Assembly: GCA_900617975.1 (NCBI GenBank)
Contig: UZAE01001346.1
Coordinates: 1-13,746, forward strand
Direction: 5' to 3'
DNA length: 13,746 bases
DNA from: Rodentolepis nana
Taxonomy: Eukaryota; Platyhelminthes; Cestoda; Cyclophyllidea; Hymenolepididae
Position numbers and translations under genes: made by a program. Shown in pieces: positions 1-9,572 of this stretch; the stretch's first letter is position 1; each line of letters opens with the position of its first letter. Under the pieces are notes generated by a model. The model had not been told where the DNA came from and ran no database searches. It saw nothing but the letters and a program-made list of their open reading frames with translations.

Positions 1-325
1 TGCTTCATATTTGTTGTGACAATATAATATATCGCCTCACGTTATACGTTCACGCGACATTAAAACTAGCAAAGCACATTCAAAAGCGAATGAAATTTTT
101 CGGGAAATATTTCACATTTAAAGTGTATAATCTTATAATAAAGGTCATAATCTTTTTTAAATGCAAGTGTTACCAAACATTCATTTACCACAATGGAGCA
201 GTCTATATTTTATTTTATATCAAATGACAGGCTTTATGAAGGTTGACTTCGGGCTTCACAAAGTGAAGGAGGAGGAATATCAAAGTCACAAAAGTCGAGG
301 GAGGAAACACGAGAATGATTCACAG
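1..325. other. AT-rich non-coding stretch, nothing recognised
   Basis: No open frame, splice-site pair, RNA gene or repeat is supportable here. The last ~80 bases become purine-rich (GGAGGAGG and GAGGGAGG runs) leading into the dispersed repeat that follows, so the true left border of that repeat could lie slightly inside this stretch. Confidence 0.5.
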
Positions 326-520
326 ATGTAAAAGCGACAGACAGACACAAAGGTAGAGAAGAAGGTAAGGTGAGTACTGTGGAAGTAGTCGAATATGGCA
401 TACAGTGGGATCATGGTAGTTTGAAGTCAGAAGTCAACTGTCGATTAATAGATTTTTTGCCGTATGAGTATACGTTGCCCAGGGTGTACCACGTGGAGGT
501 TAGTCTATTGCGCACCCCTG
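326..520. repeat. Dispersed repeat, copy A (~190 bp)
   Basis: This segment matches 1256-1443 in the same orientation, about 930 bp away. By eye the match is roughly 85 percent, with small indels. Shared blocks include CAGACACAAAGGTAG, GTGGAAGTAGTCGAATA, GTAGTTTGAAGTCAGAAGTC, GTATGAGTATACGTTGCCC and CACGTGGAGGT. A short palindrome, CGTAT-GAGT-ATACG at 461-474, is conserved in both copies. No coding potential, A/B boxes or terminal inverted repeats are visible. The divergence suggests two old members of a dispersed family rather than a fresh local duplication. They might also be degraded terminal repeats of one larger element. The family is not recognised. Confidence 0.8.
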
Positions 521-1255
521 GAACAGTCTAATTAACGATAAACTCCCGTTTCACTACTTCTTGCCTAACCAATACGGCCATTCATACTGCACATTAGACT
601 TTTTTCAAAAAAAGTGTAAAATCCGTGTCCTCTGGCCTGGCAGGCTTCTCTTTTGTTCCTATGTCAACAGTGTGCATACCATAATAATCAGTGTATTTTT
701 CATCCTTTTTCAATTCACATATTCTACTAGGTTCTCCGAATCAGGGTTTCCGTTTTAATTAGTATGGGTTTTTTCAGATGGCCTAGTTGTCCTCTCCTTT
801 TGTTGTTATCTCCTGCTGAACAATCTGAATTAGCTTAAATTTCCTTGATTGAGTTATATTTTGTTCTAATTGATATCAGAAGAGAAAAATCCTTGTGGTA
901 GTTGTCCGGGTGCTCTTCTCGTTGGTATGGTCGTGAATTGTTTTGTGTAATTAATTACATTGTTCCCTCGTCTCTGGGGGTGAATAGGGGTTTTTATTGT
1001 TGTTTATTTAAGTTCTATCTAAAATATTTTTTGCCAGTGTCGGATTGCACATCGATTGACTTTGCGCTTACCAGAAATTATACTCAAGAACCATATCACT
1101 TCCTACCTTCTAAGTCATCTATGGGTGTGAATTCAACGGAGGTTACTGCTATTACAAAACGTAATGCGTTCAGCAGTCCGGCGCAATAGCGTGGACCTGC
1201 AATCCACTTACTTGGAGGCGGGGGGGGGGGGGTTGAACAGAAGAGTGTTTTAAAA
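521..1255. other. Spacer between the two repeat copies; weak exon-like block at 1037-1189
   Basis: This is AT-rich sequence between the two repeat copies. One possible acceptor (TTTTTTGCCAG ending at 1036) is followed by a frame that stays open for about 50 codons and ends at a stop at 1187-1189. No strong donor, partner exon or recognisable domain supports it. A run of 13 G residues lies at 1220-1232, just before copy B. Nothing else was seen. Confidence 0.4.
1220..1232. repeat. Poly-G run (13 G)
   Basis: This is an uninterrupted mononucleotide tract of 13 G residues. It is conspicuous in an AT-rich background and lies 23 bases before repeat copy B. The run length could be a sequencing or assembly artefact, or a natural microsatellite beside the element. 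Confidence 0.9.
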
Positions 1256-1443
1256 ATGTAAAAGATACAGACACAAAGGTAGAAAAAGCTGAGGTGAAAA
1301 TGTGGAAGTAGTCGAATACGACATACAGTGAGGTGGTGGTAGTTTGAAGTCAGAAGTCAACTACCGACTGATAGGCCTTTTTGTCGTATGAGTATACGTT
1401 GCCCAGGGCGCATCACGTGGAGGTAAGTCTGTCGCCCACCCCA
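1256..1443. repeat. Dispersed repeat, copy B (~190 bp)
   Basis: This is the second copy of the repeat at 326-520, in the same orientation. It starts in the shared ATGTAAAAG and ends just after CACGTGGAGGTAAGTCTGTCG. The CGTAT-GAGT-ATACG palindrome is at 1385-1398. Differences from copy A are scattered substitutions and short indels, which fits independent ageing of two inserted copies. Confidence 0.8.
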
Positions 1444-3221
1444 CTCTGAATATAGTTGAAATGTTTGAGTTTCGAGACTATTCTTTTGCATTTATAGTTC
1501 CATTTTTTAAGGCGACAAAATGGAGGCGACTGCGTATTAATTAGAGTTTACATCTGCCGTTCATGAATGTTAGTAGGAAAACAAGTCCAGCGGTGAAGTG
1601 GTTTCTGAGTAAGTTTAAGTGAGTAATTGGCATCACTTCTTGTGCATGATTGTAGCAGTAAAGTCTGCCTTTTTTGGATTAATATTTAGTTGATTAGAAG
1701 TATACTACACTTATAATCTTAGATTTTACTTGTGTAGACATCATAAATCAAACACTTTTGTTTCTAAGGATTTCGTGGTCTCCATTCACGCCTACCATTT
1801 GAACTTTTAAATATTTTACTTACTGACTGTAAAACTTAGCAGGTATTAACGGAAGTCGCTCTTTTCTGTTCACCTCACCTATCAATTTGTCAACTATTCG
1901 AAAGAATCTTTTTGATCGCACATCTTTTCCAATCCTATTTATTCGCTGGAATAACACATCAATCAATTCGTGGGCGTTTCTTTGCCATTTTTACGGTGTG
2001 GTATGGTTTACAGAAATGGCTTATGTATTAGTTGGTCTATTGGGAGTCTAAAGCCGACTTTTTATTTAGTACTCAAAATCATGCCTACACTTTAATGGGT
2101 GGATTATCGATTCAAGGGGCTTGAGAGTCGCATAATTCTGGCTGTTGCAGTTCTTCCTTTTGCATCAGGGTTTCGTTTGGTTGGATGGAGGCTCATGTAG
2201 GAAATAGAATACGGGTTAAGATAGCTTACACTGGAGGTGACTGGCAACGAGAGTTTGGTCGCTTCGCTCTTGATGGACGGTAAAAGGCGAAGTATGTTGA
2301 TGATGTGAGAACAACGGTTGTTTCTACATTCCATTCGACAGTTACAGCTAGTCTAACCATGAGGACTATTTGCGTCGATCTTAAACTTATCCATCCAGAT
2401 GCGAAAGCTACAGATTAGGAGAACTGTGTATCCTTGGGTAGGGTCCTATCGAAGTCCACTTGTTTAGAATAGTTTTTTTTTAACACCAATTACTCCATAG
2501 TACTTGCAGTCTTGTCGTTTTATAAGACTAATTTATAACTACTTAAATTATCCGTTTTAGGAGTTAAAACTCACCTTTATGCCTGTATTCTTTCTCTACC
2601 TCTTCTGTATGGTGTCAGAAACGCATTGTTTATACCAGTATGGTTTTATTTTTCTTTAATCAATAAAAAATAAGTCAAGTTAAAAACATTTGTGCTCCCG
2701 TGAGCACTTATTATTTTGAACTTAATAATTTATTAGTTGGCTGAAAGTTCATTGCAATAGAGTGCGTTGAAATCATGGTACTTGGGGGCACATGGCTCGT
2801 TAACTCTTATTGTTTGTAAATCAAATCAACAACGCAATTATACGTCAATTGAGCAGATAAATTTCTTCATCGACTCGCTAATCAGAAATAGAGGAGTCTC
2901 ACTCTGTTTTGTTTTATATCATAGGCAGGATATGGAGACAGAAAATATTCGTATTAGGGGTGCTTAATGGTGACTTCAAATGGACATCTTGACCCAGTGA
3001 AGTGAAACCAGTGTAGATCTGTAAAGCTACTTAATCACTCGCCTGTTACAACAATAACAAGATAACCTTTACTGAGGGAGAGAGCGGAATATGGTCATAA
3101 CAGTACAGTCCAGTAAGCAGCAGATGGTTGTTTGAATTTAACAACTTTGAATTTTCCTTTTCGTACATTTTTACTTGATTTTAATGTACTATTGAGACTT
3201 AAAATTTTAAAGAAACTGCTT
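1444..3221. other. Non-coding stretch, no supported gene
   Basis: About 1.8 kb of AT-rich sequence. Open frames on either strand are short (under 80 codons), have no recognisable domain, and are not bounded by good splice signals. It is either intergenic sequence or a 5' intron of the gene further right; the sequence cannot decide between these. Confidence 0.45.
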
Positions 3222-3285
3222 CGATCGGTGGCGTAGTGGTTGGCGTACTTATTAATAAATTTGCAGGACCCGTTTACACCTGGTG
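3222..3285 (+). repeat. tRNA-like / possible SINE head (relict)
   Basis: TGGCGTAGTGG at 3229-3239 matches the RNA polymerase III A-box consensus (TRGYNNARNGG). About 33 bases downstream, GTTTACACC at 3272-3280 resembles a B box (GTTCRANNC) with two mismatches. The spacing is that of a tRNA gene. A weak D-stem can be drawn, but no good anticodon stem or seven-base acceptor stem closes, so this is not a functional tRNA. A tRNA-derived SINE remnant or old tRNA pseudogene is the simplest reading; chance remains possible. Confidence 0.3.
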
Positions 3286-3794
3286 AAGGGAATGGCTGAT
3301 CGCGTCAGCTGAGTCGATCTAATAAATGGATTCTTCTGAAATTCATTCTTATTCCCATCACGTATCTGAAACTGAATTACTTTGTAACAATACGTACTCC
3401 AATTTGACTTACGTTTCATTGCTAAACAGCGTTCAAATGCTATTACGCTTAAATATTAAGGCTCGCGAAAGCTTTTCATACAGCTGAATACAGCGGTCAA
3501 CACGCGTGTCTACCATGTCGAAGGACACGAGACCAATGGCGTTTGGATCATGTTGTGGGTGGTTAACCTCACTGGGTAATTCTGGTCAACGGGAGAGTTG
3601 GCAGAGTGTAGGCTTCCAGTAAGATTGACTTTGAATACCTTCCCTCTGTCCAACTCAAGTGCCATGAGTAATTCAACTTCTGTACTTAGGAATTTGATGT
3701 CCTTTCTAGCGTCTCTGTTATTTGCTTGCTTATTTGATTAACACATCAAATAAATTTTTGTCCTTATTTAACAAGTCGTTGGATTTCTTTTTAG
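3286..3794. other. Non-coding stretch leading to the first supported acceptor
   Basis: No exon or element is recognised. The final ~15 bases (TTTCTTTTTAG, ending at 3794) form a good polypyrimidine-AG acceptor for the exon that starts at 3795. This stretch is therefore probably the end of an intron or of a 5' untranslated region. Confidence 0.5.
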
Positions 3795-4340
3795 ATGCCC
3801 TCTCCGATTATCTCTCGTTTTGTTGGAACCGTAAGCTAGCATCTACGGATGGTGGAAGTGGTGGTGGTGGTCGACGTCGCAAAGTGAGCTCTTCTCAAAG
3901 GCAGAACGCCTCTCCAAAGGCCCGGGGTAACGTCGATGGGAGTTGTAGTACCATTCAAGAAGAAAGTCTTCGCTCAGCCCCCTCCCCGGCACGCTTGAGT
4001 CATCGTCATCGATGTTGTCGCAGACACCACTGTTATCAACACCGATACCACCACCATCATCATACGCACCGACATCATTATCACATCCATCATCATTGTC
4101 AGCAGCATTTACATCGATGTAGTCGAGCGAATGCTGCTGTGATTGGTTCGGGTGTCTTTACAACGTCGAGAGCGTCGTCAAACTCCTCCACTGGACGTTT
4201 GAATCCGCAACTCCCAAAGCTGACTTTTACGCCAGCAGAAATTGCTCCTGCGTTTGTGCGAAGGCAAAATTTTATCCGGAGTTTTAGCTTTCCTATGCTG
4301 TCAGTTAAACAAACGCCTTATCACTACTTAGAATCCTCAG
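3795..4340 (+). CDS. Exon of unrecognised Ser/His-rich protein (first exon visible)
   Basis: This block is GC-richer than its surroundings and open for 181 codons. The acceptor is TTTCTTTTTAG|AT and the donor is CTCAG|GTCCGA. The first 2 bases complete an upstream codon and one base is left over, which fits the exon at 7762. Features in order: a Gly-rich run followed by RRRKVSSSQR (basic, PKA-like RRxS), a 40-residue His/Cys-rich stretch at 4001-4120 (19 His, 5 Cys), and RSFSFP at 4277-4294, an exact RSxSxP 14-3-3 mode I consensus. No folded domain is recognised. The ATG at 3795 is out of frame with the long open reading frame, and GTAAGC at 3831 would give an alternative 36-nt micro-exon, so the 5' structure is uncertain. 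The frame could continue upstream outside the window. Confidence 0.6.
4001..4120 (+). other. His/Cys-rich low-complexity tract within the first visible exon
   Basis: Forty codons contain 19 His and 5 Cys, including a run of five His, built from CAT/CAC/CACC units. Proteins with His runs may bind metal, but the composition may equally reflect trinucleotide slippage. The frame offset by +2 is also open across the tract (3949-4119) and would read Ser/Pro-rich, so the assigned frame should be confirmed. Confidence 0.7.
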
Positions 4341-7300
4341 GTCCGACAAGGCAAAGATCGAGGTTAGAAAATTGATGTTCTGTTCTTGCTTTTAAAGTCA
4401 TCTGTTCATTATGTACTCCTGTCAAGTCGAAATCTGCGAATTCGCTATTCTTAGAGGTAGGTAGCTCTCTATTTTATTTAGCAATGACCAAGATTTTGGG
4501 TGTAGAAATGCGAATTTTCCATCACACCAGGCCTCTTATCCCACTTCATACTCATTATAAGACTTTGAAAATGTTTCCCTTTAACGAGCTCAAAAAATAT
4601 TTTTGTGGCTATTGCTGTGGACAATCTTTTTTAATGCATTGAATGCGTTTGCTTTTAACAATAACTAACAACACCACTCAGATCACAATACGCGTTTTTC
4701 TCGATTGCTCGCTTGTTTTGCTATTATCCATCTTTATATCTTTAAAATAAATTATATTGTTCCATGTCTGTTTGGATTAGTTATTAAAAATTGTGTGCTG
4801 GGAGGGAAGCATTTTAGTTCAAATGAGAAGGGAAAAAAGTAGGAAGCCGACTTTAATCGTATTAACTCGTATTGACGCGCCGATGTCTTGTTTTTAAATT
4901 CCCCAAGTCTCGTTTAAATACACATTGTTGTTGACTGGTGACTCACAGCCTTTGGGTTGAGAGTAAGAAAGTGGATAGGACTTTAGTTGAGTCATCCCTG
5001 TTGTTCGAATTTATTTTAGGATGATATCATATTAAGAATATTGATCCACTGCTTAGAATGACTTGGTTTGGTCAATTATCATTGGTTTGTTATCCTAGAG
5101 AAGTATGATGATGGCCTTCTCTCTCTCTCTTTGTCAATATACGCACATCCGCAGTATTCGAGTAAATAGTCGTTACTTTTAGAAGCATGGTCGTGAAATG
5201 AACAAATCGCTTCCTCTTGCTAACACTCTACAAAATGATCTGTATAGGTAGTGTTTGGATTTGATTCTTTAACGCCCTCATTTCTCGATTTCTGCATTTA
5301 ACTTGCGACATGGAACTAATGCATCGAGGGTTAAGATAAGGCTTGAAGAGCATTTACTTTTAGCTAGATGGAGACGGCGAGACTGAATCTACTTATTGTC
5401 CGATTGCAGTAGGCTATTCTAGTGGATCTTTATTTTTTTGACTTCCCAATCCCAGGTTTTCTGATGTAATTATTAACAATGATATAAATAACAACAAGTA
5501 GTATGCTTTTGACAGTTGTCTCTTTCAAGGTCAAACTTATTACCTACTTCTCTGATTTGAATGTTATGCTCAGAAAAATCGATTATTCAAGATAATGGCC
5601 ACAAGATGTTTATGCAATTTTACGTTGTCTTAAGATAGCATTTGATGAAGGAGTTAATCCTAAAAGTAAATTTCTCGAAGAATAGCCATTGTTGTATTTC
5701 AGAACGGTCGTCTTTTTAGGCTACCATCGTTGGATGTTGCAATTTAGGAATCCGTCCTTGACAACCCAAGCACTTAGTTTATCAGGGTTAGCCCAAGCTG
5801 AAAGGGCTTGCGCGCTTTTCTCTCCTTCAAGATGAATTATGATTTATTTTCCTCTAATTATCCTTGAATTTCTGTTCCAATATAAAATAGAGAAGTAGGT
5901 TGCATTGGATTGAATTTCTAACAATTTGCAGCATTGCCATTAAAAATAGATCGAAATTAATTAGCAAGTTAGGTTATTTAACCTATGTTGTTTCAATAAA
6001 ACGCATTTTCTCCTCTTTTTTCATTATTTTTTGCATACAAGTGGCGCTTTGAAATGACGTCAATCCTCTGTTTGAGTACACACGTACGCGCATGTTTATG
6101 TAAGCAATTCTAATCTCGTTGACGATTGCACTTAATGGATGATAATTATGATAGGAAGGAAGGGGTTAGCAAGTAAGTGACTACAGGTTTTGCTTTTGCT
6201 GTGATGAAGAAAAGTGTGAAATTTCACCGTTGTTAGACTGTTTGGGGGAGGTGTTGTTTAATCTGTATAAAGCCTAAAAATTTGTTCCTTCAGGACAAAA
6301 TGGAAAGAAGATGGGGGTATAGCATTTAATGAGCCACGTCTGTATCGTTGTTGGTCTGCTAAACTTATGAGAAATCTATTTCTATCGCCATTTAAATGAG
6401 ATTCAAAAGAAATGATTAAAAATGTTTTATTGAAAGTAGACCAATATTTTTGCGTGTTGCAAGGTTAGTTGAAATCAAATTGCTCGACAGGCTAAGTAAG
6501 GTCACTAAGTAACTACCGACTCATCTATTTATGAAAAATTTGTATTTTCTAGCATTTGAATCGATTATTCTTTAGATTGAAATAAGGGAGGTGAGTGAAT
6601 TCTGTCAATTTTGGTCACGAAAAGTAAACGATTTTCGTGAGTCTGAACTAATCCAAAAAGCTAATTCCTAACTACGGAAAAAGGATGCATTTGGAAATAC
6701 ATAAGTTTAAACACAGCGGTAGTTGGTTTTTACTTTGCAAAGCAAATAAAAATATTGGCTGAATTTTGAGATGTTCGACCAGGTTCAATGAAATTAATTT
6801 TCTGGAAGCTTGGGGAAACTAGCACAGGCTTGCGAGTGTCTGTGGAAATTGAGTTGTCTTCAATTGAGGCCATTTTTTCTGGCTGGTTGCAAAAAGCGAA
6901 GTGTTCCTTGAAAATTCGTTTTTAATTTAAGGAAAAACTTCGTTGACTAAGTCTATTTAGGAAAGCGTCTTTCCATACTTCTTTTCCGCATAGTAACATC
7001 AGGTTATCTTACTGATGAGAGGTTTGCTTTGTATTGTTGGTATCGCAACTTGCTCGATACGTACGTATTATTATCGATTTCATGACCTTTGACTTTGGAG
7101 ATAATATCTTATCTGCACGATTTTCTATGACGATGGCGGATCGTGGAAAACGGTATCTGGTATGCAAGAAGTTAATGAAGGAAATTATTATCGAATGCAT
7201 CGAAGTTTCATTGTGTAGGCCATTGTGCTAATTGAAGTGGTTCGGTTAAGTCCGGTCAATAGGGAAAAACTAATAGTAAAAACTAATATGCAATTTTCAT

Positions 7301-7761
7301 GATTTCGACTGAGCAAAGCCAATCCCAAGTGCCATTTTTATCTATTTTTTTTCCATTCTAAATGGCAGATTGTATATCACTTATTATGGCCAAGACGAAG
7401 GCATTACTGGTTGAGAAAGTTGTATTCCTTCATTTCCTATTTATTATTTCTCTTAATAACTAATTTGTGTCAAAACTTTATTGGTATTTGCATTGTCGGC
7501 ATTTATTGATTGGAAGTAGCCACTCTAATTCCAAGAAAAGCGTCGTTCATAATTAGATAACTTATGCTCAAGTGGTTTCTACTTCCTGTCTTCTTTTAGA
7601 TCTGTTTGCTATCGAATGACTATCAACAACCAACCCATTGAATCAGGCGCTTCTAAACAAGACGCCCTGTCCGTTTTTCAACCGGATAATTTTGGTAAAT
7701 ACTGTGCTACAAATTAATATTTTGTTTTCACGTTCCAATTTATGCGTGTTTTGCTTCATAG
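4341..7761 (+). other. Putative large intron (3.4 kb)
   Basis: It is bounded by the donor GTCCGA at 4341 and the acceptor TTTTGCTTCATAG ending at 7761. The phases on the two sides fit (1 + 2 nt). The interior is AT-rich, with only short open frames on both strands and no recognised element. Two overlapping opposite-strand frames of ~65 codons near 7009-7231 lack splice support. Small unseen exons inside are possible, but their total length would have to be a multiple of three. Confidence 0.5.
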
Positions 7762-8022
7762 CGAATGAAGACAAATCCCCCAATCGGCTTATGATGACTC
7801 GTCGTTATCGTCACGATATTTTGGCCTCCTCTATCCTCGATTCACCAACAGGCGACTGTTCTTCCTTAGCCTCCTCCTGTTCTCCCTGTCCTGGAGCGAT
7901 CGCTTCTTATCCATCCCTTTTCGCCACTTCAGCTCTCTCTTCACCCATCTTACCTACAGCAAATGATCTCACCTCAATCCTTCTTCAATTCGCTGAGGGC
8001 ATTTCACCTAAACCCCCCGATG
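7762..8022 (+). CDS. Exon of unrecognised Ser/Pro-rich protein (3' border uncertain)
   Basis: It starts after TTTTGCTTCATAG; CG completes the codon left by the previous exon. The reading is Ser/Ala/Pro/Leu-rich and includes MMTRRYRHDILASSILDSP and a Cys/Ser/Pro segment. The border given here is the first phase-compatible GT (GATG|GTATCG), a weak donor. It joins to the exon at 10217 to read KPPD-V-FDLGP. The same frame stays open to a stop at 8373-8375, so the exon may extend to another phase-1 GT: 8166, 8172 (GTTG|GTGAAA, a better match), 8316 or 8328. Alternatively it may end at the stop as a terminal exon of a short isoform. The whole open block has coding-like composition. No domain is recognised. 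Confidence 0.5.
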
Positions 8023-8375
8023 GTATCGACCCGTCCACTCCCCTACATGTTATGCCATCATTTCACGAGATGTCACCCATGAGGAGAAAATGGCGAACAG
8101 TGAAAATTGCGACCAAGGGGTTGACAAACACTTCTTCCACCACCGCTGCTCATCTCGATACAAATGGTGTTGGTGAAAAGCGGACGACAAGTCGTTTGAA
8201 GGAAGAAGAGACTTTTCATATTGCAGAGGATGCTCTACAATTTGGAATGGTGCATTTGGTCCCATGTCCACATCTGATGAAGGCGGTGGTTGATCCGGAT
8301 AAAAGTTCGATGTATGGTCGGGGCCATGGTCAACTAGCTAAAGTTCATGATGCTGGCCAAAAGAGTAAATTCTAG
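8023..8375 (+). other. Open-frame continuation of the 7762 exon (exonic extension or short-isoform end)
   Basis: In the same frame as the preceding exon, 117 further codons remain open up to TAG at 8373-8375. The composition is mixed and charged, unlike random AT-rich intron sequence; it includes MSPMRRKWRTVKIATKG and a lysine/glutamate segment. It is either part of the exon (donor at one of several phase-1 GT sites) or the coding end of a truncated isoform. No canonical AATAAA follows closely, only the AATAAT at 8414. Confidence 0.35.
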
Positions 8376-8456
8376 TTTGTAATGACATTTTTCGCTTCGT
8401 TTAATTATCCTGAATAATATTGTCACCTCGTTCAATCGTATATTGCGATTAAATGG

Positions 8457-8458
8457 TA
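8457..8458. other. TA target-site duplication, left of mariner
   Basis: The TA dinucleotide directly abuts the left inverted repeat (GG-TA-TTAGGTTGGC). It is matched by TA at 9756-9757 beyond the right repeat, as expected for mariner insertion into TA. Confidence 0.85.
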
Positions 8459-8489
8459 TTAGGTTGGCAAATAAGTCATTGCCGATTTC
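8459..8489 (+). repeat. Mariner terminal inverted repeat (transposon 3' end)
   Basis: It begins TTAGGTTGGCAAATAAGTCA and matches the reverse complement of 9725-9755 at 26 of 31 positions, with mismatches at positions 3, 7, 13, 27 and 31. Confidence 0.92.
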
Positions 8490-8531
8490 AAATAAGAAGG
8501 CAAATTCGGAATTTTGTTTAAAAATATAACT

Positions 8532-9572
8532 TTATTCAATTAGATATTGGCCGTTCTTGTCGATGACCTTTTTCCATCGTTCTGGCAGAGTAAAAATTCC
8601 CCGTTCGTAAAATGTCTGGTCTTTGCTATTAAAAAACTGAATTAGGTGTGGTCCGACATCATCCGCGTTGTTAAAAATTTGACCATTTAAAGAGTTTTGC
8701 ATGGAACGAAACAAATGGTAATCCGAAGGCGCAAGGTGAGGGCTATATGGTGGGTGTTACAAAACAAAACAAAACATCTCAACCCAGTTCCAATAATTTT
8801 TCCCTAGTAACCAAAGATGTGTGGGGCCTTGCGTTATCATGATGGAAAACAACACCCTTCCCATTTGATAATGCCGGCCGCTTATCTTCAATTGCATCCT
8901 TCAGTTTTTCCAGTTGTTCAACATTCACATTTGAATTTATCGTTTGGTTCTGCGGCATGAGTTCAAAATACAAAATTATTTTGTGATCCCACCAGACTGA
9001 CAGCATAATCTTTTTTGGTGAATCTCTGCTTTTGATACTGTTTGGGCTGGTTGATCTTGCTTCACCCATGATCTCTTGCGAGTAACATTGTTATAAACTA
9101 TCCACTTTCTGTCGCCAGTAACTAGGTTCTTCAGAAATGGATCATTCTCATTGCGTTTCAGTAGCGGCGAATCACAGATGCTAATCCGTTGCGTCAAATG
9201 AATTTCCTTTAACTGGTGAGGGATCCATAAATCAAGTTTCTTGACATAACCAAGGGTTTTTAATTTATTTTCAATGCATGTATGCGACACATTGAGCTTC
9301 TCTGCAATATCTCGTGTTGTGCTGTGACGATTTGAATCGATAATGGCCTTGATATGGGTTTCATCCACTTCGACTGGGCGGCCAGATCGTTGTGAATTTT
9401 TGAGTGAAAAATTACCGGAATGAAATCTTTCAAACCAATTTCGACACTGCCTTTCTTTGAAGGCTTCATCTCCATATAGGGCACATAACTTCTTTTGTGC
9501 TTGCGATGCGTTCTTGCCTTTTCGGAAGTAATACAATAAAGTGTGTCGGAAGTGCACGTCCTGTTCTTTCAT
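8532..9572 (-). pseudogene. Mariner D,D34D transposase pseudogene
   Basis: Cut-and-paste transposase, about 346 codons from ATG (9570-9572) to the end of the C-terminal frame, which matches the family length. The N-terminal half has the paired helix-turn-helix region, the SGRPVEVD linker and LWIPHQLKE, the equivalent of the family's WVPHEL motif. Catalytic residues: D1 in VTGDRKW (9111-9113), D2 in HHDNARPH (8836-8838), D3 in LAPSDYHLF (8721-8723). The D2-D3 distance becomes exactly 35 codons once a 10-nt insertion is subtracted. Lesions: a 1-nt loss in an A-run (T-run at 9011-9016 on the plus strand) before MLSVWW; TGA replacing the expected Trp after LLELG (8779-8781); the (AAAAC)3 expansion at 8761-8775; and TAA at 8757-8759. 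In the SPDLAPSD motif the first Asp is His. It is clearly non-functional. Confidence 0.95.
8761..8775. repeat. (AAAAC)3 pentamer slippage inside the transposase
   Basis: Three perfect AAAAC units (TTTTG on the transposase strand). Alignment to the expected mariner spacing suggests that two units, 10 nt, are an insertion. That gives a net +1 frameshift between catalytic D2 and D3 and restores exact D,D34D spacing when removed. Confidence 0.85.

Noticed and set aside
561..758. 65-codon hydrophobic plus-strand frame that could look like a membrane peptide
   Set aside because: Composition follows the T-rich DNA; no splice or start context supports it.
326..1443. LTR retrotransposon with the two direct repeats as LTRs
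   Set aside because: No gag/pol motifs, primer-binding site or polypurine tract between them, and the interior is only ~735 bp; kept only as a remote possibility.
2104..2334. 76-codon minus-strand frame
   Set aside because: I considered a degraded retroelement reading, but no reverse transcriptase or endonuclease motif is visible in any frame.
2767..2967. 66-codon plus-strand frame
   Set aside because: Short, with no domain or splice support and AT-rich composition.
3229..3300. Functional tRNA gene
   Set aside because: The A box is good, but the anticodon and acceptor stems do not form and the B box has two mismatches.
5118..5132. Short CT dinucleotide run (CTCTCTCTCTCTCT)
   Set aside because: Too short to call a microsatellite of interest.
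7009..7231. Overlapping ~65-codon open frames on both strands
   Set aside because: No matching splice signals, no recognised motif, AT-rich; probably chance open frames in a large intron.
8050..8271. 73-codon minus-strand frame opposite the 7762 exon
   Set aside because: Shadow of the plus-strand coding-like block; no independent features.
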